Source: an uncultured Collinsella sp.
GTDB lineage: Bacteria > Actinomycetota > Coriobacteriia > Coriobacteriales > Coriobacteriaceae
Assembly: GCA_900541205.1 (NCBI GenBank)
Contig: UQIV01000001.1
Coordinates: forward strand, 62,001-126,000
Direction of reading: 5' to 3'
Length of the DNA: 64,000 nt
Shown: positions 42,132 to 50,592 of the stretch, one piece after another
Layout of the letters: each line of letters begins with the position of its first letter
Position numbering within the stretch: position 1 is the first letter of the stretch
Translations under genes and position numbers: made by a program
Notes under the pieces: model-generated
The model's database searches: none
What the model saw: only the letters and a program-made list of their open reading frames with translations
Told to the model about the DNA's origin: nothing

Positions 42132-43398
42132 GGCCCGAAAGAAAGGTAGGAGGCCATGACGAAAGGTCTGCACGTGCCTTCCGAGATCGGCAAGCTCAGG
42201 AAGGTCTGCCTGCACCGTCCCGGCGACGAGCTCCTCAACCTGCCGCCCGACGAGCTCGAGCGACTCCTGTTCGACGACGTCCCGTTCCTGGAGGTCGCAC
42301 AGCAGGAGCACGACACCTTCGCCCAGATCCTGAGGGACCAGGGCGTGGAGGTCCTCTACCTCGAGAACCTCGTCGCCGAGGTGTTCGACCAGGTCCCCGG
42401 CGCCCGCGCCGAGTTCACCGACCAGTACATCGCCGAGGCCGGCATCCGCGGCCAGCACATGCCGCAGATCGTCCGCGAGAAGCTGGACTCCATCGAGGAC
42501 AACCTCGAGTTCGTCAAGAAGACCATGGCCGGCATGACCAAGGCCGAGATCGACATGCCCCTCACGGCGTCCACGACCCTCGACTCCCTGGTCAACTCCG
42601 AGTCCGAGTCCGACCTGATCATCGACCCGATGCCCAACCTCTACTTCACCCGCGACCCGTTCGCGGTCGTCGGCGAGGGCGTCAACCTCAACCGCATGTA
42701 CTCGGTCACCCGCAACCGCGAGACCCTGTACGGCAAGTACGTCTTCAAGTACCACCCCGACTACAAGGACGTCTCCCTGTACTTCCGCCGCGACTGCCAG
42801 TTCCACACCGAGGGCGGCGACGTGCTGAACATCAACGAGAAGACCCTCGCCGTCGGCATCTCCCAGCGCACCCAGGCCGCGGCCATCGACGTCATGGCCC
42901 AGAACATCTTCTGGAACTCCGACTCCAAGGTCGAGCGCATCCTGGCCTTCGACATCCCGGTCTCGCGCGCCTTCATGCACCTCGACACGGTCTTCACCCA
43001 GATCGACGTCGATAAGTTCACGATCCACCCCGCCATCATGGGCACCCTGCGCGTCTACGAGCTGACCGCCGGCAAGAACCCGGGCGACGTGAACATCCGC
43101 CTGATCGAGGACACCCTCGAGCACGTCCTGGAGGACGCCACCGGCGTCGACCAGGTCAAGCTGATCCCCTGCGGCGGCGGCGACCCGATCGCGGCCTCCC
43201 GCGAGCAGTGGAACGACGGCTCCAACACCCTGTGCGTCGAGCCCGGCAAGATCTGCGTCTACGCCCGCAACACCGTCACCAACGACGTGCTGTACAAGGA
43301 GGGCCTGGACCTTCTCGTCGTGCCCTCCGCCGAGCTCTCCCGCGGCCGCGGCGGCCCGCGCTGCATGAGCATGCCCTTCTGGCGCGAGGACCTCTAAG
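42132..43398 (+). repeat. Duplicated arcA segment, copy 2
   Basis: Partner of 39042-40308, offset by 3,090 bp and in direct orientation. Recombination between the copies would delete arcT and one arcA. Confidence 0.9.
42156..43397 (+). CDS. arcA: Arginine deiminase, copy 2
   Basis: A protein of 413 residues identical to the first copy, with the same FTRDPF, EGGD, catalytic His and RCMSMPF Cys. It heads the operon arcA-arcB-arcD, so it supplies the pathway enzyme in step with the carbamoyltransferase and the exchanger. A CCGGTGCGGT/ACCGCACCGG hairpin without a good T-run lies between it and arcB and may set their expression ratio. Its leader is related to, but distinct from, that of copy 1. 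Confidence 0.97.
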   Translation: MTKGLHVPSEIGKLRKVCLHRPGDELLNLPPDELERLLFDDVPFLEVAQQEHDTFAQILRDQGVEVLYLENLVAEVFDQVPGARAEFTDQYIAEAGIRGQHMPQIVREKLDSIEDNLEFVKKTMAGMTKAEIDMPLTASTTLDSLVNSESESDLIIDPMPNLYFTRDPFAVVGEGVNLNRMYSVTRNRETLYGKYVFKYHPDYKDVSLYFRRDCQFHTEGGDVLNINEKTLAVGISQRTQAAAIDVMAQNIFWNSDSKVERILAFDIPVSRAFMHLDTVFTQIDVDKFTIHPAIMGTLRVYELTAGKNPGDVNIRLIEDTLEHVLEDATGVDQVKLIPCGGGDPIAASREQWNDGSNTLCVEPGKICVYARNTVTNDVLYKEGLDLLVVPSAELSRGRGGPRCMSMPFWREDL

Positions 43399-43412
43399 TC
43401 TTTCCGTTTCCG

Positions 43413-43441
43413 GTGCGGTCCCCCTACAACCGCACCGGTTT
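43413..43441 (+). other. Intercistronic hairpin arcA-arcB
   Basis: CCGGTGCGGT and ACCGCACCGG form a 10-bp perfect stem soon after the arcA stop (starting about position 43413), followed by only TTTCG. It may act as a partial terminator or an RNA processing or stability element. Confidence 0.65.
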
Positions 43442-43502
43442 CGCCCGTCAAACGGGCAACATTAATACTTACGTAATTCATTTTTTCGAAAGGAAACGAA
43501 CC

Positions 43503-44498
43503 ATGGGTGTTAACCTCTCCGGCCGTAGCTTCCTCAAGCTTCTCGACCTCACCACCGAGGAGATCGAGTACCTGCTCAAGCTCTCCAAGAACTTCAAGGA
43601 CATGAAGCGCGCTGGCGTTCCGCACCGCTATCTCGAGGGCAAGAACATCGTTCTGCTCTTCCAGAAGACCTCCACTCGTACCCGCTGCGCCTTCGAGGTC
43701 GGCGGCATGGATCTGGGCATGGGCGTCACCTACCTCGATCCCGGTTCGTCGCAGATGGGCAAGAAGGAGTCCATCGAGGACACCGCCCGCGTTCTCGGCC
43801 GCATGTATGACGGCATCGAGTTCCGTGGCTTTGCCCAGGACGACGTCGAGGAGCTCGCTGCTAAGTCCGGCGTGCCCGTGTGGAACGGCCTGACCACTGA
43901 GTGGCATCCCACCCAGATGCTCGCCGACATCCTGACCGTCCAGGAGAACTTCAACTACGACATCAAGGGCAAGACCCTCGTCTTCATGGGCGACTGCAAG
44001 AACAATGTCGCTCGCTCCCTCATGGTTGTCTGCTCCAAGCTCGGCATGAACTTCGTGGCCTGCGGCCCCGAGGAGTGCATGCCCGCTGACGACGTCATCG
44101 AGGCCTGCAAGCCCATCGCCGAGGCTAACGGATGCACCATCAAGCTGACCACCGACGTCAAGGACGGCGTCACCGGTGCCGACGTTATCTACACCGACGT
44201 GTGGGTCTCCATGGGCGAGCCCGACGAGGTCTGGGCCGAGCGCATCGCTCAGCTCACCCCGTATCGCGTTACCTCCGAGGTCATGGCTATGGCCAACCCG
44301 GGTGCCATCTTCCTGCACTGCCTGCCCAGCTTCCACGACATCAACACCACCATTGGCGCCGAGAAGTGCGAGCAGTTCGGCATCACCGAGCAGGAGGTCA
44401 CCGACGAGGTCTTCGAGAGCCCCGCTTCCAAGGTCTTCGACGAGGCCGAGAACCGCATGCACACCATCAAGGCTGTCATGTACGCCACGCTCAAGTAA
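43503..44498 (+). CDS. arcB: Ornithine carbamoyltransferase, catabolic
   Basis: A 331-residue enzyme that phosphorolyses citrulline to ornithine and carbamoyl phosphate in the arginine deiminase pathway. The carbamoyl phosphate loop STRTR lies at 57-61, WHPTQMLAD near 138 and FLHCLPSFHD near 270. Operon position after arcA argues for the catabolic role rather than arginine synthesis. The start is ATG 43503 after AAAGGAAA; an in-frame extension to 43413 would run through the hairpin and has no family counterpart. Confidence 0.96.
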   Translation: MGVNLSGRSFLKLLDLTTEEIEYLLKLSKNFKDMKRAGVPHRYLEGKNIVLLFQKTSTRTRCAFEVGGMDLGMGVTYLDPGSSQMGKKESIEDTARVLGRMYDGIEFRGFAQDDVEELAAKSGVPVWNGLTTEWHPTQMLADILTVQENFNYDIKGKTLVFMGDCKNNVARSLMVVCSKLGMNFVACGPEECMPADDVIEACKPIAEANGCTIKLTTDVKDGVTGADVIYTDVWVSMGEPDEVWAERIAQLTPYRVTSEVMAMANPGAIFLHCLPSFHDINTTIGAEKCEQFGITEQEVTDEVFESPASKVFDEAENRMHTIKAVMYATLK

Positions 44499-44512
44499 GA
44501 GCATCTAGCATC

Positions 44513-44546
44513 TCGCTCGGGGTGTCTTGCTGCACACCCCGAGCGG
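44513..44546 (+). terminator. Hairpin between arcB and arcD
   Basis: GCTCGGGGTGT and ACACCCCGAGC form an 11-bp perfect stem, followed by GGCTTTG. Terminator-like but with a weak T-run, so partial read-through into arcD is likely. Confidence 0.65.
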
Positions 44547-44645
44547 CTTTGTCTGGTAAATATCTCGCGTCGGGCGGTGGGCACGGCACGGAAGATCCGC
44601 TTCGCGCGAGAAAGTTAAATGATTTATGAAGGGGGGATGAGAACC

Positions 44646-46124
44646 ATGACTGAGACCGCTAAGAAAAAGCGCGGTATGCCTTCATCGTTCACCATTCTTC
44701 TAGCTCTGCTGGCAATTGTTGCAGTGATTACCGTTATCGTCTCCGGCACGTCCGGCGGCGCGGTTACTGCAGCCCGCCTGAGCGATTTCTGCACCGCCCC
44801 GATCCTGGGCTTCGCTGACGCTCTGCCCGTCTGCCTCTTCGTTATGATCCTGGGCGGCTTCCTCGGTATGATGACCGAGACCGGCGCTCTGGACAACGGC
44901 ATCGCCGTTCTGGTGCAGAAGCTTAAGGGCAACGAGATCATGCTCGTTCCTGTCCTTATGCTCATCTTCTCCCTCGGTGGTACCACCTATGGTATGTGCG
45001 AGGAGACCGTTCCCTTCTACGCCCTGCTCGCCGCTACCATGATGGCCGCCGGCTTCGACCCCATGGTCGGCGCCGCTACCGTCCTGCTCGGCGCTGGCTG
45101 CGGCTGCCTGGGCTCCACGGTTAACCCGTTCGCCGTCGGCGCTGCCGTCGACGCTCTGACCGGCGTTGGCATTGAGGTCAACCAGTCCATCATCATCGGC
45201 CTCGGTGCCGTCCTGTGGATTGTCACTACCGCTATGTCCATCGTCTTCGTGATGAACTATGCCAAGAAGGTCAAGGCTGACAAGGGCTCCACCATCCTGT
45301 CGATGCAGGAGCTCAAGGACGCCGAAGAGGCTCACGGCAAGGCTGCTTCCGAGGTCCACAAGGAGGTCAAGCTCACCGGTCGTCAGAAGGGTGTTCTGAT
45401 CGCCTTCGCCTTCACCTTCGTCGTCATGATCGTCGGCTTCATTCCGCTGGCCGACCTCAACGAGGGCGTCGCCAACTTCTTCGACGCTGGCGCTGTCTAC
45501 GACGCCGACGGTAACGCCGTCGTCCAGGGCTGGTCTGCCCTGATCACCGGCCTGCCCATTGGCCAGTGGTACTTCGACGAGGCTTCCACCTGGTTCTTCC
45601 TCATGGCCGTCCTGATCGGTATCATCGGTGGCCTGTCCGAGAAGCAGATCGTTAACACCTTCATCACCGGCGCTGCCGACATGATGTCCGTTGTTCTCGT
45701 CATCGCCCTCGCCCGTGGTATCTCCGTCCTCATGGCTAACACCGGCCTCGACGTCTTCGTCCTCGACGCTGCCGCCAATGCCCTGGCTGGCCTGTCCGGC
45801 GTGATCTTCGCTCCCATGAGCTTCCTGGTCTACTTCGGCCTGTCCTTCCTGATCCCCTCGACCTCTGGTATGGCTACCGTCTCCATGCCCATCATGGGAC
45901 CGCTGGCTGTTAAGCTCGGCTTCTCGCCCGAGGTCATGGTCATGATCTTCTCCGCTGCTATCGGTGTCGTGAACCTGTTCACCCCGACCTCCGGTGCCAT
46001 CATGGGCGGTCTCGCCCTGGCCAAGATCGAGTGGACGACCTGGCTCAAGTTTGCCCTTAAGCTCATCGTCGCGCTCTCCGTTGTCTGCGCCATCATCCTG
46101 ACCGTCGCCTGCGTGTTGCTCTAA
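44646..46124 (+). CDS. arcD: YfcC/ArcD-type arginine:ornithine exchanger
   Basis: A 492-residue integral membrane protein with about twelve helices of the YfcC (C4-dicarboxylate anaerobic carrier-like) family, to which streptococcal ArcD proteins belong. Motifs include GGFLGMMTETGALDNGIAVLV, SLGGTTYGMCEETVPFYALL, GAGCGCLGSTVNPFAVG and FLIPSTSGMATVSMPIMGPLA, two inverted halves with Gly/Ser-rich re-entrant segments. As the last gene of the arc operon it most likely exchanges arginine for ornithine. The start is ATG 44646; ATGs at 44637 and 44619 sit badly relative to the GGGGGG ribosome binding site. Confidence 0.88.
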   Translation: MTETAKKKRGMPSSFTILLALLAIVAVITVIVSGTSGGAVTAARLSDFCTAPILGFADALPVCLFVMILGGFLGMMTETGALDNGIAVLVQKLKGNEIMLVPVLMLIFSLGGTTYGMCEETVPFYALLAATMMAAGFDPMVGAATVLLGAGCGCLGSTVNPFAVGAAVDALTGVGIEVNQSIIIGLGAVLWIVTTAMSIVFVMNYAKKVKADKGSTILSMQELKDAEEAHGKAASEVHKEVKLTGRQKGVLIAFAFTFVVMIVGFIPLADLNEGVANFFDAGAVYDADGNAVVQGWSALITGLPIGQWYFDEASTWFFLMAVLIGIIGGLSEKQIVNTFITGAADMMSVVLVIALARGISVLMANTGLDVFVLDAAANALAGLSGVIFAPMSFLVYFGLSFLIPSTSGMATVSMPIMGPLAVKLGFSPEVMVMIFSAAIGVVNLFTPTSGAIMGGLALAKIEWTTWLKFALKLIVALSVVCAIILTVACVLL

Positions 46125-46226
46125 GTACCCAACGGGTACCCCACGGAAACCTTGACGATCCTGTAAAGGATCATCTGGTCATCGTCTGTCCGGTGGGGTC
46201 AACCCACCGGTAGACTCCTACCTTTA

Positions 46227-46262
46227 GCCCCCTCCCGTTCCGTGCGCGGGAGGGGGCGCTCT
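46227..46262 (+). terminator. Terminator of the arc operon
   Basis: GCCCCCTCCCG, a 9-nt loop, CGGGAGGGGGC and then GCTCTTG. Strong stem, imperfect T-run. Confidence 0.7.
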
Positions 46263-46403
46263 TGTGTTCCGGCGTTTTACCAAACGCCGGAACCACTCGA
46301 CGCTGCGCGCCGCCCAGGACGACAATTTGTCATTCAAAAGACAAGGCATGACCAGAAGGTCTATGCCTTGCCTTTTTCATGCCAACTTATACGTCCTGGA
46401 CGT

Positions 46404-46532
46404 CGCTCGCTGACTTATGCTCAACCTGCGACGTTCCCCTTGTTGGTGCAGGGGGCAGCTTGCTCGCTCTGGCGGGCGCTCGTTGACTTTGGCTCTGCCT
46501 GTGACGTTTCCATTGTTGGTGCGGAGCGACTT
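46404..46532. repeat. Degenerate direct repeat of about 55 bp, 74-bp period
   Basis: Copy 1 (46404-46463) and copy 2 (46478-46532) share CGCTCG.TGACTT..GCTC..CCTG.GACGTT.CC.TTGTTGGTGC. No credible reading frame was found in 46263-46680. The repeat looks like decayed non-coding duplication. Confidence 0.7.
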
Positions 46533-46680
46533 GGTCATTGCTTCAAATTAGCTACCCCGGGTCCCCGGTGGTTGTGGTGGGCGTGTTTGGTTGGTGCCTG
46601 TTGATGGTCTGGGTATCGGGGAGGGCGGGCTCCGTTATAATCGCCTAGAACATTAATTGGAAACGGGACGGGAGCCATAC

Positions 46681-48162
46681 ATGCGCCAGGGTTTCGACAA
46701 CGCGAAGTATATCGAGCTGCAGGCCGCTCATATTAAGGAGCGCATCTCGCAGTTTGGCGGCAAACTCTATTTGGAGTTTGGCGGCAAGCTGTTTGACGAC
46801 TATCACGCGAGCCGCGTGCTGCCGGGTTTTGAACCGGATAGCAAGTTTCGCATGCTCAAGAGCATTGCCGATGACGTCGAGGTCATCATCGCCATTAACG
46901 CGAACCACATCGAGAAGAACAAGGCTCGCGGTGACCTGGGCATTACCTATGACGAGGACGTTTTGCGCCTGGTCGACCTGTTCCGCGGCAACGGTTTTGC
47001 TGTCGCGGCCGTGGTCATCACCCAGTACGCCGGCCAGCCCGCCGCCGATGTGTTCCGCAATCGCCTGAACGCGCTCGGCATTCCCGCCAAGTTGCACTAT
47101 CCCATCGAGGGCTATCCGCACGACGTCGACCTGATCGTGTCCGACGACGGCTATGGCAAGAACGAGTTTGTCGAGACCACTCGTCCGCTCGTCGTGGTCA
47201 CCGCCCCCGGCCCCGGCTCGGGCAAGCTCGCCACCTGCCTGTCTCAGCTCTATCACGAGCACAAGCACGGCACCGCTGCCGGCTACGCCAAGTTCGAGAC
47301 CTTCCCGGTCTGGAACCTTCCCCTCACGCATCCGGTCAACATCGCCTACGAGGCCGCCACGGCCGACCTTGACGATGCCAATATCATCGACTCCTTCCAC
47401 TTGGAGGCCTATAACAAGACTACGGTCAACTACAACCGCGACGTCGAGGCCTTCCCGGTGGTCCGTGCCCTGATGGAAAAGATCCTGGGCAAGAGCCCCT
47501 ACCAGAGCCCCACGGACATGGGCGTCAATATGGTCGGCTTTGCCATCACCGATGACGATGCCTGCCGCGACGCTTCCAAGATGGAGATTGTCCGCCGCTA
47601 CTTTACCGCGGTCGAAAATGTGCGCCGTACCGGCGTGGGCGATGAACAGGTTGATCGTCTCAAGATCATTATGAAGAAGGCCGGTATCGACAAGAACTAC
47701 TCGCCGGCGCGCTCGGCCGCCCTTACCAGGGAGCAGCTGACGGGTGGCCCCGTAGGCGCCATGGTCATGCCCGACGGCTCCGTGGTGACCGGCAAGACTT
47801 CCACGCGCCTGGGCGCCGCGAGCTCGCTCATCATGAATGCACTTAAGCATGTCTCGGGCGTTGACCTTGAGCTCGAGGTCATCAGCGATGAGGCGATCGA
47901 GCCTATCAGCAAGCTCAAGACGCATTTCCTGGGTAGCAAGAACCCGCGCCTGCACACCGACGAGACGCTTATGGCGCTCTCGATCACCTCGGCAACGAGC
48001 GAGACGGCGGCCCGCGTCCTTTCGGGCCTGGAGCAGCTGCGCGGGTGCGATGCCTTCTTTAGCGTGATCATCTCGCCGACGGACGAGACGGTGTTGCGCA
48101 AGCTGGGCATCAACGTGTGCTGCGAGCCCAAGTTTGAGCGCCGTGGTTTCTTCCACCGCTAA
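46681..48162 (+). CDS. DUF1846-family protein
   Basis: A 493-residue cytosolic protein matching the widely conserved but functionally unassigned DUF1846 family in length and sequence style: GFDNAKYIELQAAHIKERI at the start, GGKLYLEFGGKLFDDYHASRVLPGF, VVVTAPGPGSGKLATCLSQLYHE near 178, and TGKTSTRLGAASSLIMNALK near 370. The TAPGPGSGK element looks like a nucleotide-binding loop. The start is ATG 46681 after GGGAG, 420 bp from the preceding terminator, so it has its own promoter. It appears monocistronic. Confidence 0.88.
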   Translation: MRQGFDNAKYIELQAAHIKERISQFGGKLYLEFGGKLFDDYHASRVLPGFEPDSKFRMLKSIADDVEVIIAINANHIEKNKARGDLGITYDEDVLRLVDLFRGNGFAVAAVVITQYAGQPAADVFRNRLNALGIPAKLHYPIEGYPHDVDLIVSDDGYGKNEFVETTRPLVVVTAPGPGSGKLATCLSQLYHEHKHGTAAGYAKFETFPVWNLPLTHPVNIAYEAATADLDDANIIDSFHLEAYNKTTVNYNRDVEAFPVVRALMEKILGKSPYQSPTDMGVNMVGFAITDDDACRDASKMEIVRRYFTAVENVRRTGVGDEQVDRLKIIMKKAGIDKNYSPARSAALTREQLTGGPVGAMVMPDGSVVTGKTSTRLGAASSLIMNALKHVSGVDLELEVISDEAIEPISKLKTHFLGSKNPRLHTDETLMALSITSATSETAARVLSGLEQLRGCDAFFSVIISPTDETVLRKLGINVCCEPKFERRGFFHR

Positions 48163-48188
48163 GCCTGGATAAATTGGTCTGAAAGGGG

Positions 48189-48221
48189 CACATCGGGTAT
48201 GCATTCGGTGTGCCCCTTTTA
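48189..48221 (+). terminator. Terminator after the DUF1846 gene
   Basis: AAAGGGGCACA, a loop, TGTGCCCCTTTTAT. Clear stem with a T-run (positions accurate to a few bases). Confidence 0.9.
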
Positions 48222-48411
48222 TCAACAAAGCTACCGTTTAACCTAAAAATAGCCCGCTTACCTGCCTATAAGCGATTTGGGCGGTATACAATAACCCTAA
48301 TTGTTTCATCCTTTTGCGGGGATGCCGCATGATGGATGTTGCCGGCCATCATGGGGTGTGCCGGTCGCGCACGGTGCAAGTGATGCCCGTGCTCGGTTTG
48401 AGGAGGCTGCC

Positions 48412-48750
48412 ATGGCTGGCAAGGGTCGTGCGAGTGTCAACGATATGAAGCGTGTCGAGGTGCAGGTGCTGATGGAGATCGCACGGCTGTCCGAAGACAA
48501 CGGCGGATTTTATGGCTTTTCGCGCAAGACGCTTGCCGAGCGTGTGGGGGTGTCTCCGTATCGCGCCCGCGCGGCAATTGAGCGCTTGGAATCCGAAGAC
48601 ATCATCGAGGTCGTCTCGCGCTACAGCGACGACGGCGGCCAGCTCGCAAATGGTATTTGTCTCACGGAGCGTGGCGAGTGGTATCTAGAGGGCATCCGTG
48701 CCGGTATGCTCGTGCAGGACTTGATCAAGGACGAAATTGCCGATCGATAA
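48412..48750 (+). CDS. Small winged-helix-like DNA-binding protein
   Basis: A 112-residue protein. Residues about 15-70 form a helix-turn-helix (VEVQVLMEIARLSED, YGFSRKTLAERVGVSPYRARAAIERLESEDIIEVVSRYS), followed by a wing-like GGQLANGICLTERGEWYLEGI, the pattern of MarR/GntR-type winged helices. No ligand domain is attached. The start is ATG 48412 after GAGGAGG. It lies alone between the DUF1846 gene and pyrG, so its targets are unknown. Confidence 0.8.
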   Translation: MAGKGRASVNDMKRVEVQVLMEIARLSEDNGGFYGFSRKTLAERVGVSPYRARAAIERLESEDIIEVVSRYSDDGGQLANGICLTERGEWYLEGIRAGMLVQDLIKDEIADR

Positions 48751-48773
48751 CAGCGCGCATTCATAGTGGAAAC

Positions 48774-48806
48774 GACGCCGCCTGGGCAACCGGACGGCGT
48801 TTTGTT
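48774..48806 (+). terminator. Terminator before pyrG
   Basis: ACGCCG and CGGCGT enclose a loop of about 14 nt, followed by TTTGTTT. Confidence 0.65.
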
Positions 48807-48928
48807 TCGAGATAGAGAAATGCGATTGCGCGTAAGAAAAATTGCGTGCGGCGCGCGTCGCGAGTATTACAATGAAGACCCGTAAGATGTGTATGGACAA
48901 CTTCTACGGGAAGCGCAGGTAACTCAAT

Positions 48929-50590
48929 ATGACCAAGCATGTGTTCGTGACCGGCGGCGTGGTTTCGTCTCTGGGCAAGGGTATTACCGCGGCCTCGCTG
49001 GGCCGCCTACTCAAGTCGCGCGGCTACAAGGTAACGATGCAAAAGGCCGACCCGTATCTGAACGTCGACCCCGGCACCATGAGCCCGTTCCAGCATGGCG
49101 AGGTCTTTGTGACCGAGGACGGCTACGAGTCCGATCTAGACCTGGGCCATTACGAGCGCTTTATTGACGAGAACCTGACCCGCGATTCCAACTTTACGAC
49201 TGGTGCCATCTATAAGAGCCTGATCGCCCGTGAACGTCGCGGTGACTTTTTGGGCGGCACCGTGCAGGTGATTCCGCACGTCACGAATGCCATTAAGGAT
49301 AAGTTCCGTCGTATTGAGGAGCAGACCGGCTCCGACGTGGTCATCACTGAGTTGGGCGGCACCATCGGCGACATCGAGTCGCAGCCGTTTGTCGAGGCCA
49401 TTCGCCAGTATCGCAAGGAGGCCGGCCCCGAGAACGTCTGCTACATCCACGTGTCGCTCGTTCCCTATATCGCCGCCGCCCACGAAGTCAAGACCAAGCC
49501 GACACAGCACTCCGTCAAGGAGCTCCGCAGCTTTGGTATCCAGCCCGATATTATCGTTCTGCGCTCCGACCACCATATCGACGATGCCATCCGCGGCAAG
49601 ATCGCAAGCTTCTGCGACGTCGACACCGACTGTGTCTTTACCAACGAGGACTGCGCGAGCATCTACGATGTTCCGCAGCTGCTCGCCGAGCAGGACTTTG
49701 ACCTGCGCATTTGCGAGCGCCTGGGTCTGGACCCGCGTGAGCGCGACATGAGCGAGTGGAACGAGTTCCTGCGCAAGCAGAATCACGCCAACCATCACGC
49801 CGACAAGGTGAAGATCGCCGTCGTGGGCAAGTACACGCAGCTGCCCGATGCGTACCTGTCGGTTATCGAGGCCCTGCACCATGCGGGCGTCTTCTACGAT
49901 CGCCATGTGGACGTCCAACTGGTCGACGGCGAGAGTCTCGATGAGCAGAACGTCTCCGAGGTCCTGGGTGACGCCTCGGGCATCTTGGTCCCTGGCGGCT
50001 TTGGCAAGCGCGCCCTGGAGGGCAAGATTCTCGCGGCTGAGTTTGCCCGTGAGCACAAGATTCCGTATCTGGGCATTTGCCTGGGTATGCAGGTTGCCGT
50101 GTGCGAGTTCGCCCGCAACGTGGTCGGCCTTGCCGGCGCCAGCTCTTCCGAGTTCGATCCGGACGGCCCGTATAGTGTCATCGACCTGATGAGCTCGCAG
50201 GAGGACGTGACCGAGAAGGGCGGCACCATGCGCCTGGGCGCCTATCCGTGCAAGCTCGCCGCCGATACCCTCGCGCGCGAGGCATACGGCGAGGAGCTCG
50301 TCTACGAGCGTCACCGTCACCGCTTTGAGTTCAACAACGCCTTCCGCGACCAGCTCGAGGACGCCGGTCTGGTTATCTCGGGTCTTTCGCCCGACGAGCG
50401 TCTGGTCGAGATGGTCGAGCTGCCGCGCGACGTACATCCGTGGTATGTGGCCACCCAGGCTCATCCCGAGTTCAAGAGCCGTCCGACCAACCCGCAGCCG
50501 CTGTTCCGCGAGTTCGTGCGCGCCTCGATCGGCCAGCACGAGGGTGTTGACCGTCTGCAGGTGACGCCCAAGAACCTCGCTACGGACTAA
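48929..50590 (+). CDS. pyrG: CTP synthase
   Basis: A 553-residue enzyme that aminates UTP to CTP using glutamine. The amidoligase domain starts with FVTGGVVSSLGKGITAASLGRLLKSRG and has QKADPYLNVDPGTMSP and GGTIGDIES. The class I glutaminase domain follows from about 300 with the nucleophile elbow GICLGMQVAVCEFARN and a C-terminal HPEFKSRPTNP carrying the triad His and Glu region. Length is normal. xerD starts 2 bp after the stop. Confidence 0.98.
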   Translation: MTKHVFVTGGVVSSLGKGITAASLGRLLKSRGYKVTMQKADPYLNVDPGTMSPFQHGEVFVTEDGYESDLDLGHYERFIDENLTRDSNFTTGAIYKSLIARERRGDFLGGTVQVIPHVTNAIKDKFRRIEEQTGSDVVITELGGTIGDIESQPFVEAIRQYRKEAGPENVCYIHVSLVPYIAAAHEVKTKPTQHSVKELRSFGIQPDIIVLRSDHHIDDAIRGKIASFCDVDTDCVFTNEDCASIYDVPQLLAEQDFDLRICERLGLDPRERDMSEWNEFLRKQNHANHHADKVKIAVVGKYTQLPDAYLSVIEALHHAGVFYDRHVDVQLVDGESLDEQNVSEVLGDASGILVPGGFGKRALEGKILAAEFAREHKIPYLGICLGMQVAVCEFARNVVGLAGASSSEFDPDGPYSVIDLMSSQEDVTEKGGTMRLGAYPCKLAADTLAREAYGEELVYERHRHRFEFNNAFRDQLEDAGLVISGLSPDERLVEMVELPRDVHPWYVATQAHPEFKSRPTNPQPLFREFVRASIGQHEGVDRLQVTPKNLATD

Positions 50591-50592
50591 GG

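Noticed and set aside
39042..43398. The arcA duplication as a simple assembly artefact
   Set aside because: The flanks of the two copies differ, a complete arcT with its own terminators lies between them, and both leaders keep distinct sequences, so a false repeat is unlikely, although only long reads can settle it.
42081..44504. 807-codon minus-strand frame across arcA copy 2 and arcB
   Set aside because: It crosses two convincing genes and their gap; the product is Val/Leu/Gly/Asp-rich with no domain. The same shadow exists opposite arcA copy 1.
46242..46604. 120-codon plus-strand frame after the arc operon
   Set aside because: It begins inside the terminator, runs through a degenerate repeat, and has no recognisable domain or ribosome binding site.
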